Assembly (NCBI RefSeq): GCF_042920265.1
Contig: NZ_JBDQZI010000016.1
Coordinates: 1-64,000 of the forward strand
Origin: Lysinibacillus_B sp042920265
GTDB taxonomy: Bacteria > Bacillota > Bacilli > Bacillales_A > Planococcaceae
Reading direction: 5' to 3'
Length of the DNA stretch: 64,000 nucleotides
Under the pieces are notes generated by a model. It was not told the origin of the DNA. It was given only the letters and a program-made list of their open reading frames with translations, and ran no database searches. The first letter of the stretch is position 1. Each line of letters begins with the position of its first letter. The position numbers were made by a program, and so were the translations under genes. This document shows positions 42,818-52,182 of this stretch, in pieces.

Positions 42818-45800
42818 CCACCCGATTTATGAACAACTAGAAAAGCGAATCCTCATTATTGATGGTGCGATGGGGACGATGCTACAAAATGAAAACTTAA
42901 CACCGGAAGATTTTGGCGGCGAAGAATTAGATGGCTGTAATGAAAACTTAGTCATTACACGTCCGGATGTGTTAAAAAAGATTCACCGTGCTTATTTAGA
43001 AGCCGGTTCAGATATTATTTGTACAAATACATTTGGTGCGACACCACTTGTATTAAATGAATATGATTTAGGCGATAAAGCGGATGAAATTAATACACGT
43101 GCGGTCGAATTAGCGAAGGAAGCGGTAGCGGAGTTTTCCACACCAGAGTGGCCACGTTTTGTGGCGGGGGCAATGGGACCAACGACGAAAACCTTATCGG
43201 TTACAGGCGGGATTACATTTGAAGAGCTAGAAGAAAACTTTTATCAGCAGGCGCGAGCACTTGTCCAAGCAGGATCTGATTTAATTTTACTGGAGACGAG
43301 TCAGGATATGTTGAACGTAAAAGCGGCAACGATTGCGATGCAGCGCGCGTTTGATGAGCTTGGTGTCGAGCTACCCGTGATGATTTCTGGCACGATTGAG
43401 CCAATGGGGACAACGCTTGCGGGTCAGTCGATTGAGGCGTTTTACATTTCGATTGAGCATATTAAGCCATTATCAGTTGGTTTAAACTGTGCGACAGGTC
43501 CAGAATTTATGACGGATCATATTCGTTCCTTATCAGATTTAGCGACAAGTTATGTCAGCTGTTATCCGAATGCAGGGCTTCCAGACGAGGAAGGGTGCTA
43601 TCATGAAACGCCAGATTCGTTATCGAAAAAGCTACGCGGCTTTGCGGAAAAAGGCTGGCTCAATATTGTAGGTGGTTGCTGTGGTACGACACCAGCACAT
43701 ATTGCTGCGATTCGCGAGGCAGTCGAAGGGTATGTCCCGCGTCAGCTACCTGAAAAGACGCATGGTCATGCTGTCTCAGGCATTGAGCCATTACAATATG
43801 ATGATTCGATGCGCCCGTTATTTATTGGGGAACGTACAAACGTAATTGGCTCACGTAAATTTAAGCAATTAATCATTGATGGCAAATTCGAGGAAGCAGC
43901 AGAAATTGCCCGTGCACAAGTGAAAAACGGAGCACATGTAGTCGATATTTGTTTAGCGAACCCAGACCGTGATGAAGCAGAGGATATGAAAAACTTCATG
44001 CCGGAAGTTGTCAAAAAGGTAAAAGTACCGATCGTGATTGACTCAACAGATGAAAAAGTCATGGAAGAGGCGCTCAAATTCTGCCAAGGGAAAGCGATTA
44101 TTAACTCGATTAACTTAGAAGATGGCGAAGAACGTTTTGATGCCGTGATGCCACTTGTTAAAAAGTACGGGGCTTCGGTCGTTGTCGGTACAATTGATGA
44201 GATCGGTATGGCCGTAACACGGGAGAAAAAGTTAGAGGTAGCGAAACGTTCACATGATTTATTGACACAAAAGTGGGGCATTTCACCAGAGGATATTATT
44301 TTTGACCCATTAATGTTCCCAGTCGGTACAGGGGATGAACAATATATCGGTGCTGCGGAAGAGACAATCGAAGGAATTCGTCTCATTAAGGAGCAGCTAC
44401 CGGGCGTATTAACGGTGCTAGGTGTAAGTAATATTTCATTTGGTTTACCGCCAGTTGGTCGTGAAGTATTAAATGCGGTGTATTTATACCACTGTACACA
44501 AGCGGGATTAGACTATGCCATCGTGAATACAGAAAAGCTAGAGCGTTATGCATCGATTCCAGAAGATGAAATCAAGCTAGCGAATGATTTAATCTTCCGT
44601 ACTAATGATGAAACATTAGCTGCCTTTACAGACTTTTATCGTGATAAGAAGAAGGAAAAAACAGCAGCGAGCCTACCTGAAACAGTGGAAGGTCGTTTAG
44701 CTTACTATATTTTAGAAGGTACAAAAGAAGGGTTAATTGATGATTTAAATCAAGCACTGGAGTTGTTTGATACACCGCTTGATATTATTAATGGACCTTT
44801 AATGGACGGAATGGCGGAAGTCGGGCGCTTATTTAATACGAACCAACTTATCGTTGCCGAAGTATTGCAATCAGCAGGGGTGATGAAAGCGGCTGTTGCA
44901 CATCTGGAGCAATTTATGGAGAAAAACGATGAATCCGCAAGCAAAGGGAAAATGGTCCTAGCGACAGTTAAAGGGGACGTACATGATATCGGCAAAAACT
45001 TAGTGGATATCATTTTATCGAACAACGGCTTTAAAGTAGTGGACTTAGGCATTAAAGTGACGCCTGCCGAACTCATTGAAGCCATTCGTCGTGAGGAACC
45101 AGACTTTGTCGGATTATCCGGCTTGCTTGTAAAATCTGCGCAGCAAATGGTGTTAACAGCGCAAGACTTTAAAGAAGCGGGGATTGATGTACCGATTATG
45201 GTCGGTGGTGCGGCGCTTTCACGTCGCTTTACGGAAACAAAAATTGCGCCAAACTATGATGGTCCTGTCATTTATTCGAAAGATGCGATGGAAGGTTTAG
45301 ATGTGGCGAATCGTTTAATGAATCCGCAAGAGCGTCCAAAGCTAGAACAGGAGCTAAGAGCATCGATTGAAAAACGGGCGGAAGCCGATAGTAAGCGAGC
45401 AGAGCGTCCAGTGGCAGTGGCAGAAAAACCAGTGCGCACAATCGCGGATGCACCTGTATTTACACCGAAAGATTTAGTACGTCACGTAAAGCGTGATTAT
45501 GCGGTATCACATTTATATCCGTATGTGAATATGCGTACATTAATCGGGCATCATCTTGGCTTTAAGGCAAATGTTGAAAAGGCGATTGCGGAAGGCGAAG
45601 AGCGTGCGGTTCAATTAAAAGAGCTTGTCGATAGTTACTTAAACGACGAAACATTAAAGCCATCAGGAATGTATCAATTCTTTAAAGCACAAGCAGACGG
45701 GGATGATGTTGTTGTTTATGCGGAAGACGGCGTCACGGAAATCGAACGCTTTACATTCCCACGCCAATCTAAAGCACCGTTCCTATGTTTAGCGGACTTC

Positions 45801-46235
45801 CTAAAAACGAAAGAATCGGGCGAGATGGACTATATTGCTTTAATGGTCGTCACAGCAGGGCACGGCGTATCAGCGGCTGCACGTGAGTTGAAAGAGGCGG
45901 GGAAATTCCTAGAAAGTCATGCGCTACAAGCGACAGCATTAGAGTTAGCGGAAGGCTTTGCAGAACGTATTCACCAAGAAATTCGTGACCAATGGGGCTT
46001 CCCGGACCACGTGGATTTCACAATGCGCGATCGTTTTGCAGCGAAATATCAAGGGCAACGTTTCAGCTTCGGTTACCCGGCATGTCCAAACTTAGAAGAC
46101 CAAGAAAAATTATTTAAAGTATTAAAACCAGAAGATATCGGTGTCCACTTAACAGAAGGCTTTATGATGGAACCAGAAGCGAGCGTATCTGCCATCGTCT
46201 TCGCCCATCCAGATGCACGATATTTTAATGTATAA
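42810..46235 (+). CDS. metH: cobalamin-dependent methionine synthase MetH
   Basis: This 1141-residue protein has the full MetH order: homocysteine domain (about 1-310; DGAMGTMLQ, zinc GGCCGTTPAHI), pterin/folate domain (about 325-610; FIGERTNVIGSRKF), cobalamin cap and binding domains (about 640-880; GDVHDIGKNLV with the lower-ligand His) and the C-terminal reactivation domain (about 910-1140; SAM-binding FGYPACPNLEDQ region and the final EPEASVSAIVFAHPDARYF). It methylates homocysteine using methyl-THF through B12. It is second gene of the riboswitch operon. AGAAGGAG precedes the ATG. Confidence 0.97.
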   Translation: MRNHPIYEQLEKRILIIDGAMGTMLQNENLTPEDFGGEELDGCNENLVITRPDVLKKIHRAYLEAGSDIICTNTFGATPLVLNEYDLGDKADEINTRAVELAKEAVAEFSTPEWPRFVAGAMGPTTKTLSVTGGITFEELEENFYQQARALVQAGSDLILLETSQDMLNVKAATIAMQRAFDELGVELPVMISGTIEPMGTTLAGQSIEAFYISIEHIKPLSVGLNCATGPEFMTDHIRSLSDLATSYVSCYPNAGLPDEEGCYHETPDSLSKKLRGFAEKGWLNIVGGCCGTTPAHIAAIREAVEGYVPRQLPEKTHGHAVSGIEPLQYDDSMRPLFIGERTNVIGSRKFKQLIIDGKFEEAAEIARAQVKNGAHVVDICLANPDRDEAEDMKNFMPEVVKKVKVPIVIDSTDEKVMEEALKFCQGKAIINSINLEDGEERFDAVMPLVKKYGASVVVGTIDEIGMAVTREKKLEVAKRSHDLLTQKWGISPEDIIFDPLMFPVGTGDEQYIGAAEETIEGIRLIKEQLPGVLTVLGVSNISFGLPPVGREVLNAVYLYHCTQAGLDYAIVNTEKLERYASIPEDEIKLANDLIFRTNDETLAAFTDFYRDKKKEKTAASLPETVEGRLAYYILEGTKEGLIDDLNQALELFDTPLDIINGPLMDGMAEVGRLFNTNQLIVAEVLQSAGVMKAAVAHLEQFMEKNDESASKGKMVLATVKGDVHDIGKNLVDIILSNNGFKVVDLGIKVTPAELIEAIRREEPDFVGLSGLLVKSAQQMVLTAQDFKEAGIDVPIMVGGAALSRRFTETKIAPNYDGPVIYSKDAMEGLDVANRLMNPQERPKLEQELRASIEKRAEADSKRAERPVAVAEKPVRTIADAPVFTPKDLVRHVKRDYAVSHLYPYVNMRTLIGHHLGFKANVEKAIAEGEERAVQLKELVDSYLNDETLKPSGMYQFFKAQADGDDVVVYAEDGVTEIERFTFPRQSKAPFLCLADFLKTKESGEMDYIALMVVTAGHGVSAAARELKEAGKFLESHALQATALELAEGFAERIHQEIRDQWGFPDHVDFTMRDRFAAKYQGQRFSFGYPACPNLEDQEKLFKVLKPEDIGVHLTEGFMMEPEASVSAIVFAHPDARYFNV

Positions 46236-46247
46236 TGAAATGATTAG

Positions 46248-46345
46248 AGGGGGTGTCCAGAAAATGAATATTTTCTGGACACCCTTTCACTTCTTGAGCA
46301 CTATTTACTAAGAAATATTGCTCCTGTGGTGGTCGCATCACGATA
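46248..46345 (-). repeat. repeat family B, copy 3
   Basis: Read on the minus strand it gives GCGACCACCACAGGAGCAATATTTCTTA-type sequence, then CAAGAAGTGAAAGGGTGTCCAG and a near-perfect hairpin GGGTGTCCAGAAAA / TTTTCTGGACACCC. It closely matches copy 2. It starts 12 bases after the metH stop and may serve as the metH terminator. Confidence 0.75.
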
Positions 46346-46425
46346 CCACCATCCTCGTCGCAAGAGCACTTTTTTAGATAAATGTTATATGCTTACACAA
46401 CTAAGTGAAATATAAGGAGAGAAAC

Positions 46426-46914
46426 ATGATGATTCGTAACGCAACAAGAGAAGATGTAGCGCAAATTTTAGCAATTTTTAATTACAATATTGTACATAGT
46501 ACGGCGATTTACTTATACGAGGAACAAACGTTGGAGGCGCGGCTTGCATGGTTTGAAGCGAAAGTGCAAGCGGGTGAGCCAGTGCTTGTTTATGAAGTAG
46601 ACGGGCGTGTTGCAGGCTATGCCACATATGGAAAATTCCGTCCGCAAGCAGCTTATCAATATACAATTGAACATTCCATCTATGTTCATGAAGATTTTCA
46701 ACGAATGGGTATCGCTAAACAATTAATGCACCGTTTAATTGAACAAGCGAAAGCAGATAACTACCGCACGATGATTGCCTGTATCGATGCGGACAATGAA
46801 GGTAGTATTCGCATGCATGAAAAGTTTGGATTTACACATGTTGGCACGTTGAAAGAGGTGGGCTACAAGTTTGGTAAATGGTTGGATTTATGCTTAATGC
46901 AGTTAAAATTGTGA
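46426..46914 (+). CDS. GNAT acetyltransferase, phosphinothricin-type
   Basis: This 162-residue GNAT enzyme of the PAT/YwnH family has IRNATREDVAQILAIFN, GYATYGKFRPQAAY, the acetyl-CoA loop EDFQRMGIAKQLM and the C-terminal HEKFGFTHVGTLKEVGYKFGKWLDL. The YKFGKW element is typical of phosphinothricin/methionine-sulfone acetyltransferases. It probably acetylates the amino group of methionine sulfoximine, sulfone or similar toxic amino acids. ATG 46426 lies 7 bases after AAGGAG; ATG 46429 is possible. It is a lone gene. Confidence 0.85.
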   Translation: MMIRNATREDVAQILAIFNYNIVHSTAIYLYEEQTLEARLAWFEAKVQAGEPVLVYEVDGRVAGYATYGKFRPQAAYQYTIEHSIYVHEDFQRMGIAKQLMHRLIEQAKADNYRTMIACIDADNEGSIRMHEKFGFTHVGTLKEVGYKFGKWLDLCLMQLKL

Positions 46915-47001
46915 AAAAAATAGAAAAATGTGTGCTTCCTTTTATTTCCGATGATATGATAAACATAGAATGAAAACGGAAATAGAGAGGAGGGGTGCAA
47001 A

Positions 47002-49119
47002 TTGAATCGAGCAGAAGAAAAAGCATTTATGTGGCGACATATACGAAATTTTTTGATTGTGAGTGTCGTATGTTTATTCCTGTTTTTGAACTATCCCATC
47101 ATCTATCCGATAGTAGGGGAAAGCAATTTAGCCTCCTTAACGATCACGATTCAAATGTTTATGCTTGTCGCCATTGTGTCAGTAGGAATCCAAATTTGGT
47201 TCTCAACACGTTTTAATTTAGACAATAAAAATGTGCATATGGGTGCTTTATTTTTTACGATTGGCTTATTTCAAGTCGTGCATATTATTTCATTTGCAGG
47301 CATGCCCAATTATCTTTATTACGATTATGGTGAATTTTCTCTAGTATTCGATTTAATTATTCGTAATTTATTGCCTCTTGGCATGATTGTCATTTCTTTT
47401 ATGCGTGCTAAGGATATTACAATGCGCTATAGAAGAATGGTGTTTGCAGCTTCCATTACGATTGCACTTGTTTTTATTGTCGGTTGCTTTTCGTATGTAG
47501 GGAGCATTCATACATTATTTGAGCAGTTTAATTTAAAGTTGATTTTACAAACAACAGCGCTAACGCTTCAAGTCATATTGCTATGCCTTTTAATAAAGGA
47601 TGTTAGAATGTTGCATAGAAAAAGCTTCTTTTTTTCTATTGGGACATTGTATTTTATGATGGGGAACATATTATTTACGTTATCGACTTCACATGCGGAC
47701 GCTTATTATGTCGTAGGCGAGCTCATGCAAGTGTGTTCCTTTATCACGTTATTTTATGCGATTTATTATTCATCGGTAGAACGGCCATATAAAGATTTAG
47801 CACTGTCTGAAATGCGTATGCAAAAAATGGCGTATTACGATGAGGTAGTAGGTTTACCTAACCAGCGCTATTTAGAAGAGAAATTAGAAAAAGAATTACC
47901 TAGAGCAAAAAAACAGCAGGCGATTTTACTCATTGAAGTAGAACGGCTCGATGCGATTAAAATTTCATTAGGGCAAAAGTCTACAAACGAACTAATGTGT
48001 TCCTTAGCAGATCGTTTTCAACGAGCTTTAACAGCACAACAAGAGCTGATGAAATTCGGCAAAAATCAGTTCGTCATTTATGTGGAACATTTTCAGCAAG
48101 AAGAGGTAGACCGCATTTGTGAACGCGTGCGTCGAAGTTTAGAACCGCCTATTCAAATTAAGCATTATTCATTGCGCATGAAATTCCATGTAGGAGTAGC
48201 CATCTATCCAAATGATGCCAATCATCCGGAAGGCCTGATTCAGTGTGCACATTTAGCCTTAAATAAGGCGAAGTACTCTATGGCGGGCTATCCGCAGTTT
48301 TATACAGCTGATATGGAGATGAAAAATCGGGAGCAAATCCAGTTAGAACATGATTTAGAGAAAGCATTATTCAACGAGGAGTTATTTTTAGAATACCAGC
48401 CACAATTGGATGTGAGGACACGAGAGATTTGTTCTGTTGAAGCACTTGTTCGTTGGCAACATCCAACGATGGGCAGAATCCCACCGAATCGCTTTATTCC
48501 AATAGCTGAAGAGAGTGGGCTCATCATTCCGATGGGATTAGCTATTTTGAAAATGGCTTGTAATGAAATGAAGCGTTGGCAGCAGCTCCATGATCGACCG
48601 ATTAAGTTAGCCGTGAATTTATCGCTCAGTCAGCTATACCAAGAAAATTTTATCGATGAGATACGGAAAGTCTTGGCGGAAACCCAATTTAATCCGCACG
48701 ATTTACAGCTAGAGATTACAGAAAGTATGACATTTGAAGCTACACAACTTATTTCAATTTTAAGTGAATTGAAAAAAATGGGTATTGGGATTGCGATTGA
48801 TGATTTTGGGACAGGCTATTCATCGCTTGCGTATTTAACCGATTTTCCATTCGATTGCTTAAAGATTGACCGGTCATTTGTCAATAAAATTGGGATTTCT
48901 GCTAAAGGAGAGGCCATTGTTACAACGATTTTAACGATGGCGGAGCATTTGCATGTAGAGGTTGTGGCAGAAGGAATCGAAACAGTGGAGCAGTTTAAGT
49001 ATTTAGAGAAGGTCGGCTGTAATAAGATTCAAGGATACTATGTCGGTAAACCAATCCCATTTCATCAATTTATGAATGATTATAAAAGCATCGTCACGCG
49101 TGGTTATTCTATTATTTAA
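47002..49119 (+). CDS. membrane c-di-GMP phosphodiesterase with degenerate GGDEF
   Basis: This 705-residue protein has about eight N-terminal membrane helices (MASE3-like sensor, about 15-265), a GGDEF-fold domain (about 275-430) and an EAL domain (about 445-695). In the GGDEF domain the signature is replaced by FGKNQF, so cyclase activity is not expected. The EAL domain looks catalytic: VEALVRWQHP, NLSLSQL, LEITES, AIDDFGTGYSSL, LKIDRSFV, VVAEGIET and IQGYYVGKP. It should hydrolyse c-di-GMP, with the degenerate domain perhaps binding GTP. TTG 47002 follows GAGGAGGGG. Confidence 0.93.
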   Translation: MNRAEEKAFMWRHIRNFLIVSVVCLFLFLNYPIIYPIVGESNLASLTITIQMFMLVAIVSVGIQIWFSTRFNLDNKNVHMGALFFTIGLFQVVHIISFAGMPNYLYYDYGEFSLVFDLIIRNLLPLGMIVISFMRAKDITMRYRRMVFAASITIALVFIVGCFSYVGSIHTLFEQFNLKLILQTTALTLQVILLCLLIKDVRMLHRKSFFFSIGTLYFMMGNILFTLSTSHADAYYVVGELMQVCSFITLFYAIYYSSVERPYKDLALSEMRMQKMAYYDEVVGLPNQRYLEEKLEKELPRAKKQQAILLIEVERLDAIKISLGQKSTNELMCSLADRFQRALTAQQELMKFGKNQFVIYVEHFQQEEVDRICERVRRSLEPPIQIKHYSLRMKFHVGVAIYPNDANHPEGLIQCAHLALNKAKYSMAGYPQFYTADMEMKNREQIQLEHDLEKALFNEELFLEYQPQLDVRTREICSVEALVRWQHPTMGRIPPNRFIPIAEESGLIIPMGLAILKMACNEMKRWQQLHDRPIKLAVNLSLSQLYQENFIDEIRKVLAETQFNPHDLQLEITESMTFEATQLISILSELKKMGIGIAIDDFGTGYSSLAYLTDFPFDCLKIDRSFVNKIGISAKGEAIVTTILTMAEHLHVEVVAEGIETVEQFKYLEKVGCNKIQGYYVGKPIPFHQFMNDYKSIVTRGYSII

Positions 49120-49156
49120 CAGTTTACCCGCTATGTGGATTAAAAATCCTATGAAT

Positions 49157-49190
49157 ATGACATTTGTCATATAAAAATTATGATGTTTGC
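49157..49190 (+). promoter_or_regulatory. candidate tandem DesR sites upstream of des
   Basis: A perfect inverted repeat ATGACATTTGTCAT (49157-49170) is followed 23 bases on by a partial copy ATGATGTTTGC (49180-49190). Tandem sites about two helical turns apart fit the cooperative binding known for DesR at the B. subtilis des promoter. The match to the exact DesR consensus is from general memory. The sites lie about 70-100 bases before the des ATG. Confidence 0.5.
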
Positions 49191-49258
49191 GTCTAGTGGT
49201 CATACCAGTTTCTTTTTATGCTAGTATTAGCGAATGCAATGAAAGAAGGGAAATTAAT

Positions 49259-50302
49259 ATGACTACTACAATGACAGACGCAGAAAAAACGAAAAAGCTG
49301 CGCAAAGATGTAGCGCCTTTTGCAAAGTCTGAAACGAATAAAAGTATTTTTCAAATAATTAATACACTAACACCATTATTAGTCGCATGGATACTAGGGT
49401 TTTATTTACTACAATATTCCCCTTGGTTAACAGTGGCATGTAGTGTGGTAGCAGCCGGTTTTGTCGTGCGTACATTCATCATTTTCCATGATTGTACACA
49501 TGGTTCATTTTTCAAAAGTAAAAAAGCAAATGATTCGATTGGATTTATCACAGGGGTATTAACTTCTTTCCCGTATGAAAAATGGAAACGTGAGCATACA
49601 ATCCACCATGCGACAAGCTCGAACTTAGATAAGCGTGGCATTGGTGATATCGATATGTTAACGGTTGAAGAATATATGGAAAAATCAAAATTAGGACGTC
49701 TAGGATATCGTTTATACCGTAATCCACTTGTGATGTTTGGCTTAGGGCCACTTTTAATGGTACTAGTTTTAAATCGTATTAACCGTAGCGATGCAAAGAA
49801 AAAGGAGCGTATCAATACACATTTAACGACGTTAACAATGGTTGTGATTTTAGGCACACTTGCTTGGTTAACAAGCTTACAAGCTGTACTACTTGTATAC
49901 GGTGTGACATTATTTATCGCCGGTTCATTAGGGATTTGGTTATTCTATATTCAGCATACGTACGAAGATTCATATTTCGAGTATGATACAGAATGGGATT
50001 ATGTAAAAGCGGCTGTAGAAGGAAGCTCTTATTATAAATTACCAAAATTACTACAATGGATTACAGGAAATATCGGTTTCCACCACGTGCACCACTTAGC
50101 GCCACGTGTACCAAACTATCATTTAGAGGAAGCGCATAAATCAATTCCGCCATTACAAAAGGCGACGACAATTACGCTTTCGACAAGCTTAGAGTCGGTT
50201 CGTTACAAATTATATGACCCTGAAAACAAAAAGTTTGTGACATTTAAAGAGGCGGAAGCGATTATTCAATCGCGCCAAAAATCATCATCAAAAGCTGCAT
50301 AA
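49259..50302 (+). CDS. des: membrane fatty acid desaturase Des
   Basis: This 347-residue acyl-lipid desaturase has four or more membrane helices and the three histidine boxes: HDCTHGSFF, HTIHHATSSN (HxxHH) and FHHVHHLAPR. It inserts a cis double bond in membrane phospholipid acyl chains (delta-5 in B. subtilis Des) to restore fluidity in the cold. It is followed by a DesK-like kinase and DesR-like regulator, the same unit as in B. subtilis. ATG 49259 follows AGAAGGG. Confidence 0.93.
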   Translation: MTTTMTDAEKTKKLRKDVAPFAKSETNKSIFQIINTLTPLLVAWILGFYLLQYSPWLTVACSVVAAGFVVRTFIIFHDCTHGSFFKSKKANDSIGFITGVLTSFPYEKWKREHTIHHATSSNLDKRGIGDIDMLTVEEYMEKSKLGRLGYRLYRNPLVMFGLGPLLMVLVLNRINRSDAKKKERINTHLTTLTMVVILGTLAWLTSLQAVLLVYGVTLFIAGSLGIWLFYIQHTYEDSYFEYDTEWDYVKAAVEGSSYYKLPKLLQWITGNIGFHHVHHLAPRVPNYHLEEAHKSIPPLQKATTITLSTSLESVRYKLYDPENKKFVTFKEAEAIIQSRQKSSSKAA

Positions 50303-50315
50303 GTTTCTCTTTACC

Positions 50316-50358
50316 AAAATGGTATGTCCGAAAAGACTTTCAGACATGCCATTTTGCT
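50316..50358 (+). terminator. hairpin between des and desK
   Basis: AAAATGGTATGTC pairs with GACATGCCATTTT around 14 nt, giving partial terminator character that would lower kinase-regulator expression relative to des. A TATAAT at 50358-50363 just after it may give desK an extra promoter, but no -35 is visible. Confidence 0.55.
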
Positions 50359-50387
50359 ATAATAGAACAAAAAGAAATGAGGATTTT

Positions 50388-51521
50388 ATGCAAACTTGGT
50401 ATAGTATCATTCCGAAAAGTCCTTGGCTTAGTATTTACATATGGATTATTTTTTGTATCATGCCGTTCTTCTTCATCGTACGAGCGTTCAGTCCGCTCTA
50501 TGTAGGGCTCGGCATTGTGCTCATTTTGCTTTATTTTTTATGTCATAAGTTTTCCTTTCAGTCGAAAAATGGGCTTGTGTACATGTGGCTTAGTTTTCAA
50601 ATGGTGCTAAACATCGTGATGACATTGCTGTTCGGTTATATTTATTTATCGTTATTTACAGCGCTTTTCATTGGAAATATCCGTCAAACAGTCGGCTTTT
50701 ATATTATGTATGGGCTTCATATTGGCTTTACGGTGTTGTCGATTGTAGCGGGGTATTTTATTTTTCTTGAACTGTTTTTATCGCAGACACCGTTCATCAT
50801 TATTGCGGTCATCGGGGTTGTGTTACTGCCATTTACATTATATACACGCAATAAGCAGGAAAATTTAGAAAGCGAGCTCGAAACAGCGAAGGATCGTATT
50901 TCAGAGTTAATCATTCACGAGGAACGACAACGAATTGCGCGAGATTTACATGATACACTCGGTCAAAAATTATCGATGATTGGGTTAAAAAGTGACTTAG
51001 CGGCTCGGCTCGTTGAAAAGAATCCGCAACAAGCAATTAGTGAAATAAAAGATATTCGTCAAACTGCGAGTATTGCGCTAAAAGAGGTACGTGAATTAGT
51101 CGCGGATATGCGAGCAGTTAGACTAGAAGAAGAGCTATTTCGTGTGGAACAAATTTTACGAGCAGCAGAAATTGAGTTCGAGCTCATTGGCGATCCGCAA
51201 GCGATTCAAATGCCGGTGCTAGCAGAAAACGTGATCAGTATGTGCTTAAAAGAAGCGGTGACGAATGTCGTTAAGCATAGTCGCGCGAGTAAATGCATTG
51301 TTGAACTTGTGCGAAATGAAAATGTATTTATGCTGGTTGTCAAGGACAATGGCGTAGGGTATGAGGAAACATTCGCGTTAAATGGCAGTGGATTGAAGGG
51401 GATGCGTGAGCGAATTGAGTTTTTAAACGGATCGGTAGACATAAAAAAGGCTCAAGGTACAGAGCTCATGATTTGTATACCTGTTACGATTACACATCAA
51501 AAGGGAAGTGAAGAAGTATGA
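50388..51521 (+). CDS. desK: membrane thermosensor histidine kinase DesK
   Basis: This 377-residue protein has about five N-terminal membrane helices (about 1-150), a coiled linker, a HisKA_3 dimerisation domain with RQRIARDLHDTLGQ (His 188, the same position as in B. subtilis DesK) and a HATPase domain (about 270-370; LKEAVTNVVKHSRA, DNGVGYEE, GSGLKGMRERI). DesK senses membrane thickness/fluidity and phosphorylates DesR in the cold. ATG 50388 follows ATGAGGA at 7 bases; an upstream in-frame start is inside the hairpin. Its stop overlaps desR by 4 bases. Confidence 0.93.
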   Translation: MQTWYSIIPKSPWLSIYIWIIFCIMPFFFIVRAFSPLYVGLGIVLILLYFLCHKFSFQSKNGLVYMWLSFQMVLNIVMTLLFGYIYLSLFTALFIGNIRQTVGFYIMYGLHIGFTVLSIVAGYFIFLELFLSQTPFIIIAVIGVVLLPFTLYTRNKQENLESELETAKDRISELIIHEERQRIARDLHDTLGQKLSMIGLKSDLAARLVEKNPQQAISEIKDIRQTASIALKEVRELVADMRAVRLEEELFRVEQILRAAEIEFELIGDPQAIQMPVLAENVISMCLKEAVTNVVKHSRASKCIVELVRNENVFMLVVKDNGVGYEETFALNGSGLKGMRERIEFLNGSVDIKKAQGTELMICIPVTITHQKGSEEV

Positions 51522-52123
51522 TTCGAATTGTCATAGCAGAAGATCAAGGTATGCTACTCGGGGCTATGAAATCACTACTTAGTTTGGAAGAGGATATGGA
51601 AGTTGTGGGCCTGGCGAGAAACGGTGAAGAGGCGATCGAACAAGTACGTACATTGCGCCCTGATATTTGTATTATGGATATCGAAATGCCAGTTAAAACA
51701 GGGTTAGATGCAGCGGAAGCGTTAAAAGATGAAACATGCAAAATTATTATTTTAACAACATTTGCCCGTCCAGGTTATTTTGAACGTGCACGAAAAGCAG
51801 GTGTGCGCGGCTATTTATTAAAGGATAGCCCAATTGAAGAGTTGGTGAATGCCATTCGCATTATTATGGATGGGCGTCGTATTTATGCACCGGAGCTAGT
51901 GGATTTTGTGTATGAAGATGATAGCGAAAACCCGTTAACAGAACGAGAGAGCCAAGTATTAGAGCTTGTCGCAGAAGGCAAGACGACGAAGGAAATCGCA
52001 GCGGAATTGTTTTTATCAGCAGGGACCGTACGCAATTACATTTCCACAATTTTAGATAAACTCGGTGTAGGGAATCGAATTGAAGCCATTCAACGTTTTA
52101 AAGATAAAGGGTGGAATAAATAG
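51518..52123 (+). CDS. desR: response regulator DesR
   Basis: This 201-residue NarL-type regulator has a receiver domain (about 1-120) with AEDQGMLLGA, phospho-acceptor Asp 54 in ICIMDIEMP, and Lys in YLLKDSP. The LuxR-type helix-turn-helix (about 135-198) contains LTERESQVLELVAEGKTTKEIA and SAGTVRNYISTILDKLG. Asp 54 equals that of B. subtilis DesR. It should activate des when phosphorylated by DesK. It overlaps desK by ATGA. Confidence 0.94.
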   Translation: MIRIVIAEDQGMLLGAMKSLLSLEEDMEVVGLARNGEEAIEQVRTLRPDICIMDIEMPVKTGLDAAEALKDETCKIIILTTFARPGYFERARKAGVRGYLLKDSPIEELVNAIRIIMDGRRIYAPELVDFVYEDDSENPLTERESQVLELVAEGKTTKEIAAELFLSAGTVRNYISTILDKLGVGNRIEAIQRFKDKGWNK

Positions 52124-52157
52124 TACAGCAGAGGATAATGCCCCTGCTGTTTTTTTC
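52124..52157 (+). terminator. desR terminator
   Basis: ACAGCAGAGG pairs with CCCCTGCTGT around a short loop, followed by TTTTTTT, directly after the desR stop. Confidence 0.85.
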
Positions 52158-52182
52158 ATTTGGGTTTGTGTTGTGTGAAGGG

